From an uncultured Flavobacteriales bacterium (lineage in GTDB: Bacteria; Bacteroidota; Bacteroidia; Flavobacteriales_G; Salibacteraceae): 64,000 nt of DNA. Shown here piece by piece: positions 8,955 to 17,479 of this stretch. The stretch covers positions 186,001-250,000 of the forward strand of contig CAJQLE010000003.1 of the NCBI GenBank assembly GCA_905479105.1, in the 5' to 3' direction. The stretch's first letter is position 1. Every line of letters starts with the position of its first letter. Made by a program: the position numbers and the translations under genes. Below the pieces are notes generated by a model, which saw nothing but the letters and a program-made list of their open reading frames with translations, was not told where the DNA came from and searched no databases.

Positions 8955-11204
8955 TTACTTAACAACGGTTGATTCAATAGGTTGGTAATATCGATTATTG
9001 AGATTCAATTTCCCCGGCTTAAGCACATTGAGATTACTTGGTTTGAATAATATTTCATCAATGAGCACTTTCATCGAGGGGCCATCACGGTGCAAAAGAA
9101 CTTCAAAATCGCTTTGATTCGTTTGCGGAGTAAACGGATAACTAACAAGCGCCCATTCCCCGATAATTGCCGTTATATGGTCCCCAATTTCTGTAGCTTC
9201 AAATAGTAACTCATCATCGTTTTTCCGTTCCCAAAACCATATTTGTGTGTTCACGGCATGCTGATCACCAGCGTAAACCCAAAAGCTTAATTCATAGCGT
9301 TGGATACTGTCAATATATGTTCCTCTCGGTAGCAAGGGAAACCAATTCATACGGACAAATTCCTTGGCTCCGATGCCGTTAAAGGCTCTGTTAGTTTTTA
9401 ATGAATCCAGATCTAGACTATTAAAATAGATATACTTATCGGAAATAAATGTGATCGGATTGTTTAATCTAAAACTAGAATCAGTCATTGATTTTGCGAA
9501 ATCTGTATTCATCTCAACTAAATCATTTAGAGTCTTGGCGTGCAAATCAAAAAGCTGGTAGCCATCCTGCTCAAAGACAAAAGTTGCAGAGGCCACTAAT
9601 TTCGTTTGATGATAGGGTAATTCGATATTCGGATCGATCATCAAAAGCCAATGCTCATTTTCATGCTGATTGACAATTTCTGAGGGCACCAATCGCTCTC
9701 CTACAAGTGAAACGGTTTGCAATGATTGCGATAGAGAAGTTCGACTCATTTGAACAGAAACCAATGGTAAACCACTCGCGAAGCTCAGTGCCATAGAAGA
9801 GGTCATGATTGGCAGTGTCTCCACAGTTCTGAAATTCTCAGAACCTGTATGATAAAAGGGTAGTGGCAGGATAGCTGAGAAACTACTAAAGTCTTGATCT
9901 CTCCATACATTATTTGCAAATTGGTCACTACCGTCTTGAGTCAGTTCATTCACTTCTCGAGAAAAGTAGGCTCCTTCAGAAAAGAGGATTAGCAGAGCGA
10001 ATAGAGAAGCTGTGATTGCCGCCTTTGATTTGGTTTTTAAGTAGTGCGATATGGTTACCGCAGCAAATAGATTCAGTGCATAGAAGAATACAAAGGTGAA
10101 GCGGCCGATTCCTCTGAATTGACGAAGGGGACCGGCTTCTTCCAATAAATGCTCAAAGCGCCAATGTGTGAAAGGGAGGCCAAGAGCAAGAAATAATACA
10201 GGCAATGATGCAATTAGGGCTATAAAAGCAAAAGTAAAAGTGTTGCTTGACCGCATTTTTTTTGACAAAAACCAAGCGACTAATCCTAGAAGAGAACAGA
10301 TAATTCCAAACGCTCCAACGTAGAAATTACCCTCTTGAGCAGGTTGGTATATTCCTTCGATGTTCTTGTAAAAAAATGCTCCATGAGGTAAATCAAGGGG
10401 TATAAAAACGGAGGATAAAGTAGCGCGATAAAAGAGGTATCCATAAGGCACATCCGGTCTGTCACCTACTGTGTCTGTAATCCACATCAGTCCTTGAAAA
10501 ACGATAAGTGGAATTGCAGGAATAAGGACTGCATAAAGCCAAGCTTTGAAGTTTAATAGTTGGCCATTTTTTACAAGCATCAATACCAAATAAACGCCAG
10601 CAAATAAAGAGAGCATTACTAGGAAATAGGGGTGAATAAACCCCGCCAGTAATGGAAAAATTGCAAGCCACCATTTCGATTTAGTTGAATAGAATTTCCA
10701 AGCGGCAAAAAGCATAAGAGGAATGATTATTCCATGCGCAAGCGAATAGTGGCCTTTAAGCCTCATCCATTGGGGAGAAAGAAAGATTATTCCAATACTC
10801 GCAAAAATTGAAAACCAGTCTTGACCGCCTGTAGTCTGCAATATTTTAAATAGAAAATATGCACCACCTAGAAACGATAGCAAAAGGATAATTGGAAGCA
10901 GGAACGACAAATGATCGGCAATTGGGAAAACCCAATTGAGTATTTTCAAAAAAGCTGCCAGCAGGGGTTGATTATCGGTATACATCACGTGCTCGCCAAA
11001 CGGATAATTCATACCATCAAACCACCAAAAAGATGCACTATGCTTAATATGAAATGCTAGTGTGAAAAAGTTCTTGGCGCCATCCTCGCTTTCTCCCATA
11101 AGCTGACTGGTCCATTTCAACAATGCACTGCCATGAAATAGGATTGCCGTTGTGATAAAAACAACAATGAAGGCAGCGTTTGTTATGGAGGTTTTAGAGC
11201 GCAC
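8955..11204 (-). CDS. Large polytopic membrane protein, GT-C glycosyltransferase-like
   Basis: A protein of 749 residues with a GTG start. About 11-13 hydrophobic helices fill residues 10-425 and are followed by a soluble domain of about 320 residues. The first extracytoplasmic loop holds an acidic motif (GESEDGAK, about residues 37-44), as expected for a GT-C fold polyprenyl-phosphate-dependent glycosyltransferase, and helix-flanking motifs such as GLPFTHWRFEHLL and RQFRGIGRF fit that superfamily. The soluble C-terminal part (about 560-749) looks like a carbohydrate-binding jelly roll (SFWVYAGDQHAVNTQIWFW). A role in glycosylating a surface protein or polysaccharide is an inference; I cannot name the family. 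It begins the hemH-pabB-tilS run. Confidence 0.75.
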   Translation of the reverse strand: MRSKTSITNAAFIVVFITTAILFHGSALLKWTSQLMGESEDGAKNFFTLAFHIKHSASFWWFDGMNYPFGEHVMYTDNQPLLAAFLKILNWVFPIADHLSFLLPIILLLSFLGGAYFLFKILQTTGGQDWFSIFASIGIIFLSPQWMRLKGHYSLAHGIIIPLMLFAAWKFYSTKSKWWLAIFPLLAGFIHPYFLVMLSLFAGVYLVLMLVKNGQLLNFKAWLYAVLIPAIPLIVFQGLMWITDTVGDRPDVPYGYLFYRATLSSVFIPLDLPHGAFFYKNIEGIYQPAQEGNFYVGAFGIICSLLGLVAWFLSKKMRSSNTFTFAFIALIASLPVLFLALGLPFTHWRFEHLLEEAGPLRQFRGIGRFTFVFFYALNLFAAVTISHYLKTKSKAAITASLFALLILFSEGAYFSREVNELTQDGSDQFANNVWRDQDFSSFSAILPLPFYHTGSENFRTVETLPIMTSSMALSFASGLPLVSVQMSRTSLSQSLQTVSLVGERLVPSEIVNQHENEHWLLMIDPNIELPYHQTKLVASATFVFEQDGYQLFDLHAKTLNDLVEMNTDFAKSMTDSSFRLNNPITFISDKYIYFNSLDLDSLKTNRAFNGIGAKEFVRMNWFPLLPRGTYIDSIQRYELSFWVYAGDQHAVNTQIWFWERKNDDELLFEATEIGDHITAIIGEWALVSYPFTPQTNQSDFEVLLHRDGPSMKVLIDEILFKPSNLNVLKPGKLNLNNRYYQPIESTVVK

Positions 11205-11400
11205 TAACGTGGTTAAATCTTCGCGAAGCTAAGTTATCGCGGAGTTTATCGGGACTTTTATAGTTCGGTATTTGTTGGGGATAGTATATAGACAAAGTCT
11301 TAAAATACCTTATTCAATGGCCTATCATCCGATGGCGAAAGCAACTTATATTATCTTCATCGTCTTGAAAACGATCCGAATAATTAGAAAAATAGATTTT

Positions 11401-12021
11401 ATGCAAATGTTTAAGAAAGCAATTGGAGCGGCACTAATGTCCCTAACATTAATGTTGAGTGCCTTGAATACTCAAGCGCAAGAAAAAGTGAATATCGGAG
11501 ATATGATTCCGATGATGAGCTATAAAATGATGGATGTTTCTGGTGAGAAGTTTAATCTTAGAGAACTCAATAAGGATCAAGGATTACTTGTTATTTTTTC
11601 ATGCAATACATGTCCATTTGTAATTCAGTGGGAAGATCGTTACAACGAATTGAAAGATATGTGCGCAGCTAACGACATCGGAATGGTGCTTGTAAATAGC
11701 AATGAGGCAAAGCGCTCTGGTGATGATTCATTTGAAAAAATGCAGGCAAAGGCAGAGAAAGAAGGATATAAAATGCATTATGTAGTGGATGAGAATCATC
11801 AATTGGCAGATGCGTTTGGTGCAGCTACTACGCCACATATATTTTTATTCAACACGGATGCGAAATTGGCTTATCGTGGCCTTATTGATGACAATGGGAA
11901 AGACAAGAGCGCAGTTACTCAGCCATATTTAAAGAACGCTATTTCAGCTATGGTAGCGGGCGAAAAAATCAATCCAGAAGTGACTAAATCGATTGGCTGC
12001 AGTATCAAGAGAACACTCTAA
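11401..12021 (+). CDS. Exported thioredoxin-family protein (AhpC/TSA-like fold)
   Basis: A protein of 206 residues. The ATG at 11401 (or 11407) leads into a signal peptide ending LSALNTQAQ; the in-frame region upstream of it reads as untranslated. The thioredoxin fold carries the redox pair C68-x-x-C71 in FSCNTCPFVIQWEDRY, then a cis-Pro loop (ATTPHIFLF). It is a periplasmic redoxin-type protein of a subtype common in Bacteroidota. It probably reduces or oxidises thiols outside the cytoplasm; the partner is unknown. It stands alone and is closed by a strong terminator. Confidence 0.85.
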   Translation: MQMFKKAIGAALMSLTLMLSALNTQAQEKVNIGDMIPMMSYKMMDVSGEKFNLRELNKDQGLLVIFSCNTCPFVIQWEDRYNELKDMCAANDIGMVLVNSNEAKRSGDDSFEKMQAKAEKEGYKMHYVVDENHQLADAFGAATTPHIFLFNTDAKLAYRGLIDDNGKDKSAVTQPYLKNAISAMVAGEKINPEVTKSIGCSIKRTL

Positions 12022-12041
12022 TTTTAGAAAACAATACAATA

Positions 12042-12073
12042 GAAAGGCGATCCGTGTGGGTCGCCTTTTTTTA
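12042..12073 (+). terminator. Rho-independent terminator after the thioredoxin-like gene
   Basis: AAAGGCGA (12043-12050) pairs perfectly with TCGCCTTT (12061-12068), and a T tract follows. Located 22 nt after the stop codon. Confidence 0.85.
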
Positions 12074-12122
12074 TTTCATTGCAGTGTGAGCAGGCATCTT
12101 TTTATTTGCACTCTGAAATGAA

Positions 12123-13412
12123 ATGAAAATGAAAAAGCTGCGCGTTTTATTGCTTGGTGGAGGAGGAAGAGAACATGCAGTGGCATGGAAAATTTCTCAA
12201 AGTGAAATGTTGGATCAATTGTTTGTTGCGCCAGGTAATGGAGGAACGCAGGAGATTGCTACTAATCTAGCGTTCAGCGAGACAGATTTCGAAGCATTAA
12301 AAAGTGCGTTGCTCGACCATAAAATTGATTTGGTTGTAGTTGGCCCTGAAGCCCCCTTAGTTCTTGGAGTGCGTGAATTTATTGAGCAAGATGCGGAAAT
12401 AGGTCATGTCAAAATAGTTGGGCCAGGTAAAGTAGGTGCTCAACTAGAAGGAAGTAAGAGCTTTTCAAAACAATTCATGGAACGACACAACATCCCTACA
12501 GCGCGTTTTGGAGAGTTTAATGCTTCTCAATTAGATGAGGCTGTGAAGTTTTTGGACAGTTTTAATCCTCCATATGTCATAAAAGCGGATGGATTAGCAG
12601 CTGGGAAAGGTGTTTTGATCATTGATGATAAACAAGAGGCAGCAGACTCTCTGAAGGAAATGCTTCTTGATGGGAAATTTGGCGATGCCGGAACGAAGGT
12701 GGTTATTGAAGAGTTCCTTTCAGGTATTGAACTTTCAGTTTTTGTATTGACCGATGGAAAAGATTATGTGATTCTTCCAGAAGCAAAAGACTATAAGAGG
12801 ATTGGAGAAGGTGATCAAGGTTTGAATACTGGTGGTATGGGATCAATTTCCCCCGTTTCTTTTGCGAAAGGAGCATTTATGGATAAGGTTATTGATCGGG
12901 TTGTAAAACCCACCGTGAGCGGATTAAAGAAGGAAGGAATTGCTTACAATGGCTTCATTTTCATTGGTCTTATGAACGTTAATGGTGAACCTCAGGTGAT
13001 TGAATACAATTGCCGATTGGGAGATCCAGAAACCGAGAGCGTAATGCCAAGAATAAAAAGTGACTTCTTGAATGTACTTTGGAATTGCGGTAAAGGTGAA
13101 ATAGCCGGAAGTGAACTTTTAATTGATGATCGAACAGCAGCCTGTGTTATGGCGGTTTCAGGTGGTTACCCAGAAAGCTATGAAAAAGGGAAAGAAATAA
13201 AAGGCTTGAGTAATGTAGATGGAACACTAATTTTTCATGCGGGAACCAAGTCAAATGATGGAAAAATCATAACAAGTGGGGGCAGAGTAATCGCTTTTAC
13301 ATCCTTGGCAGAAAACCTTGAGGATGCCCTTTCAAAAACGTATGAAAGCATTTCGAAGATTGACTTCGAAAAGATGTATTACAGGAAGGATATAGGGTTT
13401 GACCTAAATTAA
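12123..13412 (+). CDS. purD: Phosphoribosylamine-glycine ligase PurD
   Basis: At 429 residues it is of standard length. It catalyses ATP-dependent ligation of glycine to 5-phosphoribosylamine, the second step of IMP synthesis. The N-terminal motif LLLGGGGREHAVAWK and the ATP-grasp elements PYVIKADGLAAGKGV, LPEAKDYKR and EYNCRLGDPETE are all present, as is the GGMG loop (NTGGMGSISP). Two in-frame ATGs (12123, 12129) are equally possible. The de novo purine gene purQ lies 1.3 kb downstream on the same strand. The gene converges with a small minus-strand gene, with only 5 nt between the stop codons. Confidence 0.96.
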   Translation: MKMKKLRVLLLGGGGREHAVAWKISQSEMLDQLFVAPGNGGTQEIATNLAFSETDFEALKSALLDHKIDLVVVGPEAPLVLGVREFIEQDAEIGHVKIVGPGKVGAQLEGSKSFSKQFMERHNIPTARFGEFNASQLDEAVKFLDSFNPPYVIKADGLAAGKGVLIIDDKQEAADSLKEMLLDGKFGDAGTKVVIEEFLSGIELSVFVLTDGKDYVILPEAKDYKRIGEGDQGLNTGGMGSISPVSFAKGAFMDKVIDRVVKPTVSGLKKEGIAYNGFIFIGLMNVNGEPQVIEYNCRLGDPETESVMPRIKSDFLNVLWNCGKGEIAGSELLIDDRTAACVMAVSGGYPESYEKGKEIKGLSNVDGTLIFHAGTKSNDGKIITSGGRVIAFTSLAENLEDALSKTYESISKIDFEKMYYRKDIGFDLN

Positions 13413-13417
13413 GCGAA

Positions 13418-13600
13418 TTAACGCAACGTTCCGTTTTTGTCCGCCTCTTTATTAAAGTCGCTCATTTTTTTGACCCAAATCACCATAAGAATGGCGATTA
13501 TTCCAATTATCATCCAGTTAAAACCGTTTTCCAAAAAACGAAGGATCGCGAAAGAATCCGTGAATAATTGTCCAATTGCGTCTACAAACTCTGCATCCAT
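13418..13600 (-). CDS. Small single-TM protein resembling DUF6341
   Basis: A protein of 60 residues with one clear helix (about 27-43: GFNWMIIGIIAILMVIW), preceded by an acidic amphipathic segment and followed by a charged tail (VKKMSDFNKEADKN). This layout, and the neighbourhood with purD and a DUF6427-like membrane protein, match the small DUF6341-type proteins of Flavobacteriia as I remember them. That is from memory, not from a search. The plus-strand frame over the same bases is less protein-like. No function known. Confidence 0.6.
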   Translation of the reverse strand: MDAEFVDAIGQLFTDSFAILRFLENGFNWMIIGIIAILMVIWVKKMSDFNKEADKNGTLR

Positions 13601-13681
13601 GATTTTAAACTTTACGCAAATCTAAAAAACGGATCAATACTGAGGTATGGTCATTTAAGTTTGTAGTTCAAAATATTTCAA

Positions 13682-14626
13682 TTGCTTAAAGCGCTTTTAA
13701 AAAATGACCGATTAATAATTCTCATTTCTCCGCTGATTCTGTTGGCAGGAGTGGTGGGTAAATTGGTCAGTGGTTTAGAGCCTTTGCATGCCGACTCAAT
13801 TTTCTATTTGGCTTTTATTCAATCATGGCCTACTTGGCTAAATTATATCCTAGGTGCTGTTTTTGCCTTAATCGCTGGATTTATAGCAAATCAAACAATT
13901 CAGAATCTGGGTGTACTTGGAAGGATTTCGAATCTTCCGAATTTACTAGTGGTTCTTCTCTTTTTTATACTGCCAGATCGAGGTAACTTCTTCTATTTAT
14001 GGGTTATCTTTTTTCTTCAATTAGCAGTATTAAGATGGGTTGAACAAATACCTGACGAGCAAAAAAAAATCCAATTATTTGTTTTCAATGCGTCTTTGGT
14101 GATTGGGATTATGTTATTACTGCAGTCATGGTCTGTCCTTTATTTTGTTTTGGTTTTTCAATCATTGGCAGCCGTTGGTATGGTAACGCTGCGAAGATTA
14201 ATCATCGGTGTTTTGGGTTTGGTATTACCGTTTTATTTCTATGCTTCCTTTCAATATATCACTTCAGGGCTGCTGAAAGTTCCTTCATTTGACATTATGC
14301 TCACTGGGCTTTTATTTCCATTTGATTGGCAATCTCTCTTAGCTTTAGTATTCGTGGCCTTCTTGTTGCTTATGGCGTTAAGTTCTTTGTTTGCCACATC
14401 GGGGTCTAGTACGCTTCGTGTGAGAAGAAGGTGGATGATAGTTGTTTCGTACCTCTTTATTACTGCTTTTATTGCTCTAAACAGCGGCTTTATAGATATG
14501 GCCATATTTATGATCTTGCCTTCTGCTATTGTCTTTTCTAGAGTGCTTATGACGATGAAGAATCAACTATTAGGCAACCTTTACCTGATTATCTTTTTCA
14601 TAATACTTTTCTTATACAATACATAG
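13682..14626 (+). CDS. Polytopic membrane protein resembling DUF6427
   Basis: A protein of 314 residues that is almost entirely hydrophobic, with about 9-10 transmembrane helices and short polar loops. The frame has a stop (TAG) at 13664-13666 and no ATG before the first helix, so translation probably starts at the TTG at 13682 (MLKALLKNDRLIILISPLIL). Size, topology and the position between a DUF6341-like gene and purQ suggest the DUF6427 family of Flavobacteriia, whose function is unknown. No catalytic motif is visible. Confidence 0.7.
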   Translation: MLKALLKNDRLIILISPLILLAGVVGKLVSGLEPLHADSIFYLAFIQSWPTWLNYILGAVFALIAGFIANQTIQNLGVLGRISNLPNLLVVLLFFILPDRGNFFYLWVIFFLQLAVLRWVEQIPDEQKKIQLFVFNASLVIGIMLLLQSWSVLYFVLVFQSLAAVGMVTLRRLIIGVLGLVLPFYFYASFQYITSGLLKVPSFDIMLTGLLFPFDWQSLLALVFVAFLLLMALSSLFATSGSSTLRVRRRWMIVVSYLFITAFIALNSGFIDMAIFMILPSAIVFSRVLMTMKNQLLGNLYLIIFFIILFLYNT

Positions 14627-14648
14627 CGCTTCGACTATCAACTATTGC

Positions 14649-14656
14649 TATTTTTG
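14649..14656 (+). promoter_or_regulatory. Possible -7 promoter element upstream of purQ
   Basis: TATTTTTG fits the Bacteroidota -7 consensus TAnnTTTG and ends 13 nt before the purQ start. I see no convincing TTG at the -33 spacing, so this is tentative. Confidence 0.35.
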
Positions 14657-14669
14657 AGCCTTAATTGAC

Positions 14670-15368
14670 ATGCAAATGAAGTTTGGAGTAATTACTTTCC
14701 CAGGTTCTAATTGTGATCAGGACATGATTTACGTTTTGGAGACCATAATGGGACAGGAAGTAGAGAAGTTATGGCACAAGGATCACGATCTTAAAGGATG
14801 CGAGTTTATAGTCCTTCCAGGTGGATTTTCTTATGGTGATTATCTCAGGTCAGGCGCAATAGCCCAGTTTTCTCCAATTATGAAAGAAGTAATTGAGTTT
14901 GCGAAAAATGGAGGTTATGTTTTTGGAGTATGCAATGGCTTTCAAATATTATGCGAGGCTGGTTTATTACCAGGAACTCTCCAGCACAATAATAACAGGC
15001 AGTTCATCTGCAAGAATGTTTATCTAAAAACTGAGAGCAGCAATTCTTTGATAACGAGAAGTATAACAGAAGGAAGCGTGTTGAAGATTCCGATCGCGCA
15101 TGGGGAAGGAAATTATTTTGATAAGCCAGAAGCCATTCAGAAATTGGAGGATAATGATCAAGTATTGTTCAGATACTCTACTCAAGATGGGGAAGTGAAT
15201 GATGCTGCTAATCCTAATGGAGCTGTTAACAATATCGCTGGAATCTGCAATGAGCAAAGGAATGTGTTTGGTATGATGCCACACCCAGAGAGAGCTTCAG
15301 ATGCTGATTTGGGCAATGAAGACGGCAGAGCGATTTTTGAGTCAATCTTGTCCGAAGTTATTGCTTAG
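14670..15368 (+). CDS. purQ: Phosphoribosylformylglycinamidine synthase subunit PurQ
   Basis: The glutaminase subunit, 232 residues, of the small (PurS/PurL/PurQ) FGAM synthase. It releases ammonia from glutamine for conversion of FGAR to FGAM. The triad glutaminase nucleophile is Cys88 in FGVCNGFQIL, the His/Glu pair is in MMPHPERASD, and the oxyanion segment is LPGGFSYGDYLRSGAIA. A separate purQ is somewhat notable because many Bacteroidota carry a single long PurL with a fused glutaminase domain; here the enzyme must be of the three-subunit type unless this copy is redundant. Start ATG 14670 or 14676. Confidence 0.95.
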   Translation: MQMKFGVITFPGSNCDQDMIYVLETIMGQEVEKLWHKDHDLKGCEFIVLPGGFSYGDYLRSGAIAQFSPIMKEVIEFAKNGGYVFGVCNGFQILCEAGLLPGTLQHNNNRQFICKNVYLKTESSNSLITRSITEGSVLKIPIAHGEGNYFDKPEAIQKLEDNDQVLFRYSTQDGEVNDAANPNGAVNNIAGICNEQRNVFGMMPHPERASDADLGNEDGRAIFESILSEVIA

Positions 15369-15454
15369 GTTATAGATTTAGAATTTTTGTAAATTGATAA
15401 AGATTAGAACTTTATAATTGACGTATTGTTTCTAATTGAAAACCGATAGTTGGT

Positions 15455-17404
15455 ATGTCTGAATCATCTTTTCCTGCTGGAGAATTTTTATCTCAAATCA
15501 CTTATCCTAAGGACTTAAGGGAGAATTTTTCTGTGGAACAATTGCCCCAAGTTTGTGACGAACTACGTGATTTTATTATCGATGTTGTATCTCAAAAGGG
15601 AGGTCACTTTGGCGCTAGTCTGGGCGTTGTAGAGTTGACCGTTGCTCTTCACTATGCTTTTAACACCCCAGAAGACCGGCTAGTGTGGGACGTTGGACAC
15701 CAAGCTTACGGACATAAGATACTTACAGGTAGACGCGAGGTTTTTCACACGAATAGAAAATATGGAGGCATTAGCGGATTTCCTAAAATCACGGAAAGTG
15801 AATACGACACTTTCGGAGTAGGCCATTCTTCTACCTCAATTTCTGCGGCACTTGGTATGGCTGTTGCTTCGAAGTTTAAAGGAGACGAAAACAGACAGCA
15901 CGTAGCGATTATCGGTGACGGGGCCATGACGGCTGGTTTGGCCTTTGAAGGGTTGAATCATGCAGGAGTTGAAAACAGCAATTTATTGGTTGTGCTCAAT
16001 GATAATTGCATGAGCATCGATCCTAATGTTGGAGCTTTAAAAGATTATTTAACGGATATAACTACATCTCATACTTACAATAAAGTGAAAGACGAGGTCT
16101 GGCACTTATTAGGCAAGGTGAGTAAATTTGGTCCTTCTGCAAGAGAAATAGTTCAGAAAGTAGAGCAAAGCATAAAGTCTACTCTCTTGAGTCATTCAAA
16201 CATGTTTGAGAGTCTGAACTTCAGGTATTTTGGGCCAATTGATGGACATGATGTAATTCACTTGACCAAGGTTTTAGAAGACCTAAGAGATATTCCTGGG
16301 CCTAAAATTTTACATTGTATTACCACCAAGGGTAAAGGTTATGCACCTGCGGAGGCTGGGTCTCCTACGAAGTGGCACGCTCCAGGTATTTTTAATAAGG
16401 ATACTGGTGAGATTATTAAGGTAACACCAAATAATCCACAACCGCCAAAATACCAAGAGGTGTTTGGTCACACTATTGTTGAACTAGCTGAGAAGAATGA
16501 GAAGATAATGGGTGTGACTCCAGCGATGCCTTCTGGAAGTTCATTGAATATAATGATGAAGGCGATGCCAGATAGAGCTTTTGACGTTGGAATTGCGGAG
16601 CAACATGCTGTGACATTTAGCGCAGGTCTGGCATCTCAGGGTTTGGTTCCTTTCTGCAACATTTACTCATCATTCATGCAACGGGCTTATGATCAAGTAG
16701 TGCATGATGTTGCGATTCAAAATTTGCATGTGGTATTTTGTTTAGATCGGGCTGGATTTGCAGGTGATGACGGACCTACGCATCATGGTGTATATGACAT
16801 TTCCTACATGCGCTGTATTCCAAATTTGATCGTTTCAGCTCCTATGAACGAAGAGGAATTGCGAAACTTGATGTACACTGCCCAATTGGATGAGACTAAT
16901 GCTCCATTCGTGATACGATACCCTCGCGGTCAAGGAGTTATGCCTGAGTGGAAAACACCAATGAAAAAAGTAAAAATTGGTTCAGGGAGAAAAGTAATTT
17001 CTGGAACTGATATCGCGATTTTAACTTTTGGTCATCCAGGTAATTTGGCCGTTGCAGCTGTCGAGCAGTTAAAGAAAAAAGGAATTTCTGCCGCTTTGTA
17101 TGACATGCGTTTTGTAAAGCCATTGGATGAAGTAATGCTTCACGAGGTGTTTGGAAAATTTGATCACGTTATCACCGTAGAGGATGGATGTGTTCAGGGA
17201 GGTTTTGGAAGTGCTGTATTGGAGTTTATGGTGGATCATGGATATAAGTCGAAGGTTGTTAGACTAGGTATTCCAGATCGTATCGTTGAGCACGGTTCTC
17301 AAGCACAGCTTTGGGCTGAATGTGGATTTGATGCTGATGGCATTCAAAAAGCTGTAGAAAAAATATTGGCTTCGGCTGCCGGTAAAAAGAGCAATATAGC
17401 TTGA
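15455..17404 (+). CDS. dxs: 1-deoxy-D-xylulose-5-phosphate synthase Dxs
   Basis: A thiamine-diphosphate transketolase-like enzyme of 649 residues. It condenses pyruvate and glyceraldehyde 3-phosphate to DXP, the first step of the MEP isoprenoid pathway. Features in order: VSQKGGHFGASLGVVELTVA, VWDVGHQAYGHKILTGR, the ThDP motif from GDGAMTAG to NDN, then the pyrimidine domain (DVGIAEQHAVTFSAGLA) and AGFAGDDGPTHHG, and a transketolase C-terminal domain. No MEP-pathway partner is adjacent. It is terminated by a hairpin shared with the convergent accC. Confidence 0.96.
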   Translation: MSESSFPAGEFLSQITYPKDLRENFSVEQLPQVCDELRDFIIDVVSQKGGHFGASLGVVELTVALHYAFNTPEDRLVWDVGHQAYGHKILTGRREVFHTNRKYGGISGFPKITESEYDTFGVGHSSTSISAALGMAVASKFKGDENRQHVAIIGDGAMTAGLAFEGLNHAGVENSNLLVVLNDNCMSIDPNVGALKDYLTDITTSHTYNKVKDEVWHLLGKVSKFGPSAREIVQKVEQSIKSTLLSHSNMFESLNFRYFGPIDGHDVIHLTKVLEDLRDIPGPKILHCITTKGKGYAPAEAGSPTKWHAPGIFNKDTGEIIKVTPNNPQPPKYQEVFGHTIVELAEKNEKIMGVTPAMPSGSSLNIMMKAMPDRAFDVGIAEQHAVTFSAGLASQGLVPFCNIYSSFMQRAYDQVVHDVAIQNLHVVFCLDRAGFAGDDGPTHHGVYDISYMRCIPNLIVSAPMNEEELRNLMYTAQLDETNAPFVIRYPRGQGVMPEWKTPMKKVKIGSGRKVISGTDIAILTFGHPGNLAVAAVEQLKKKGISAALYDMRFVKPLDEVMLHEVFGKFDHVITVEDGCVQGGFGSAVLEFMVDHGYKSKVVRLGIPDRIVEHGSQAQLWAECGFDADGIQKAVEKILASAAGKKSNIA

Positions 17405-17430
17405 TAAGCAGAAAGAAATAAAGACAAAAA

Positions 17431-17467
17431 AAAGCCCCAATTAGATTTCTAATAGGGGCTTTTTTTT
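17431..17467. terminator. Bidirectional terminator between dxs and accC
   Basis: AGCCCCAATTAG and CTAATAGGGGCT form a 12-bp stem with one mismatch, with an A run on the left and a T run of eight on the right. This lets it work for dxs (plus) and for accC (minus), which converge here. Confidence 0.9.
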
Positions 17468-17479
17468 GTTTGAAATATT

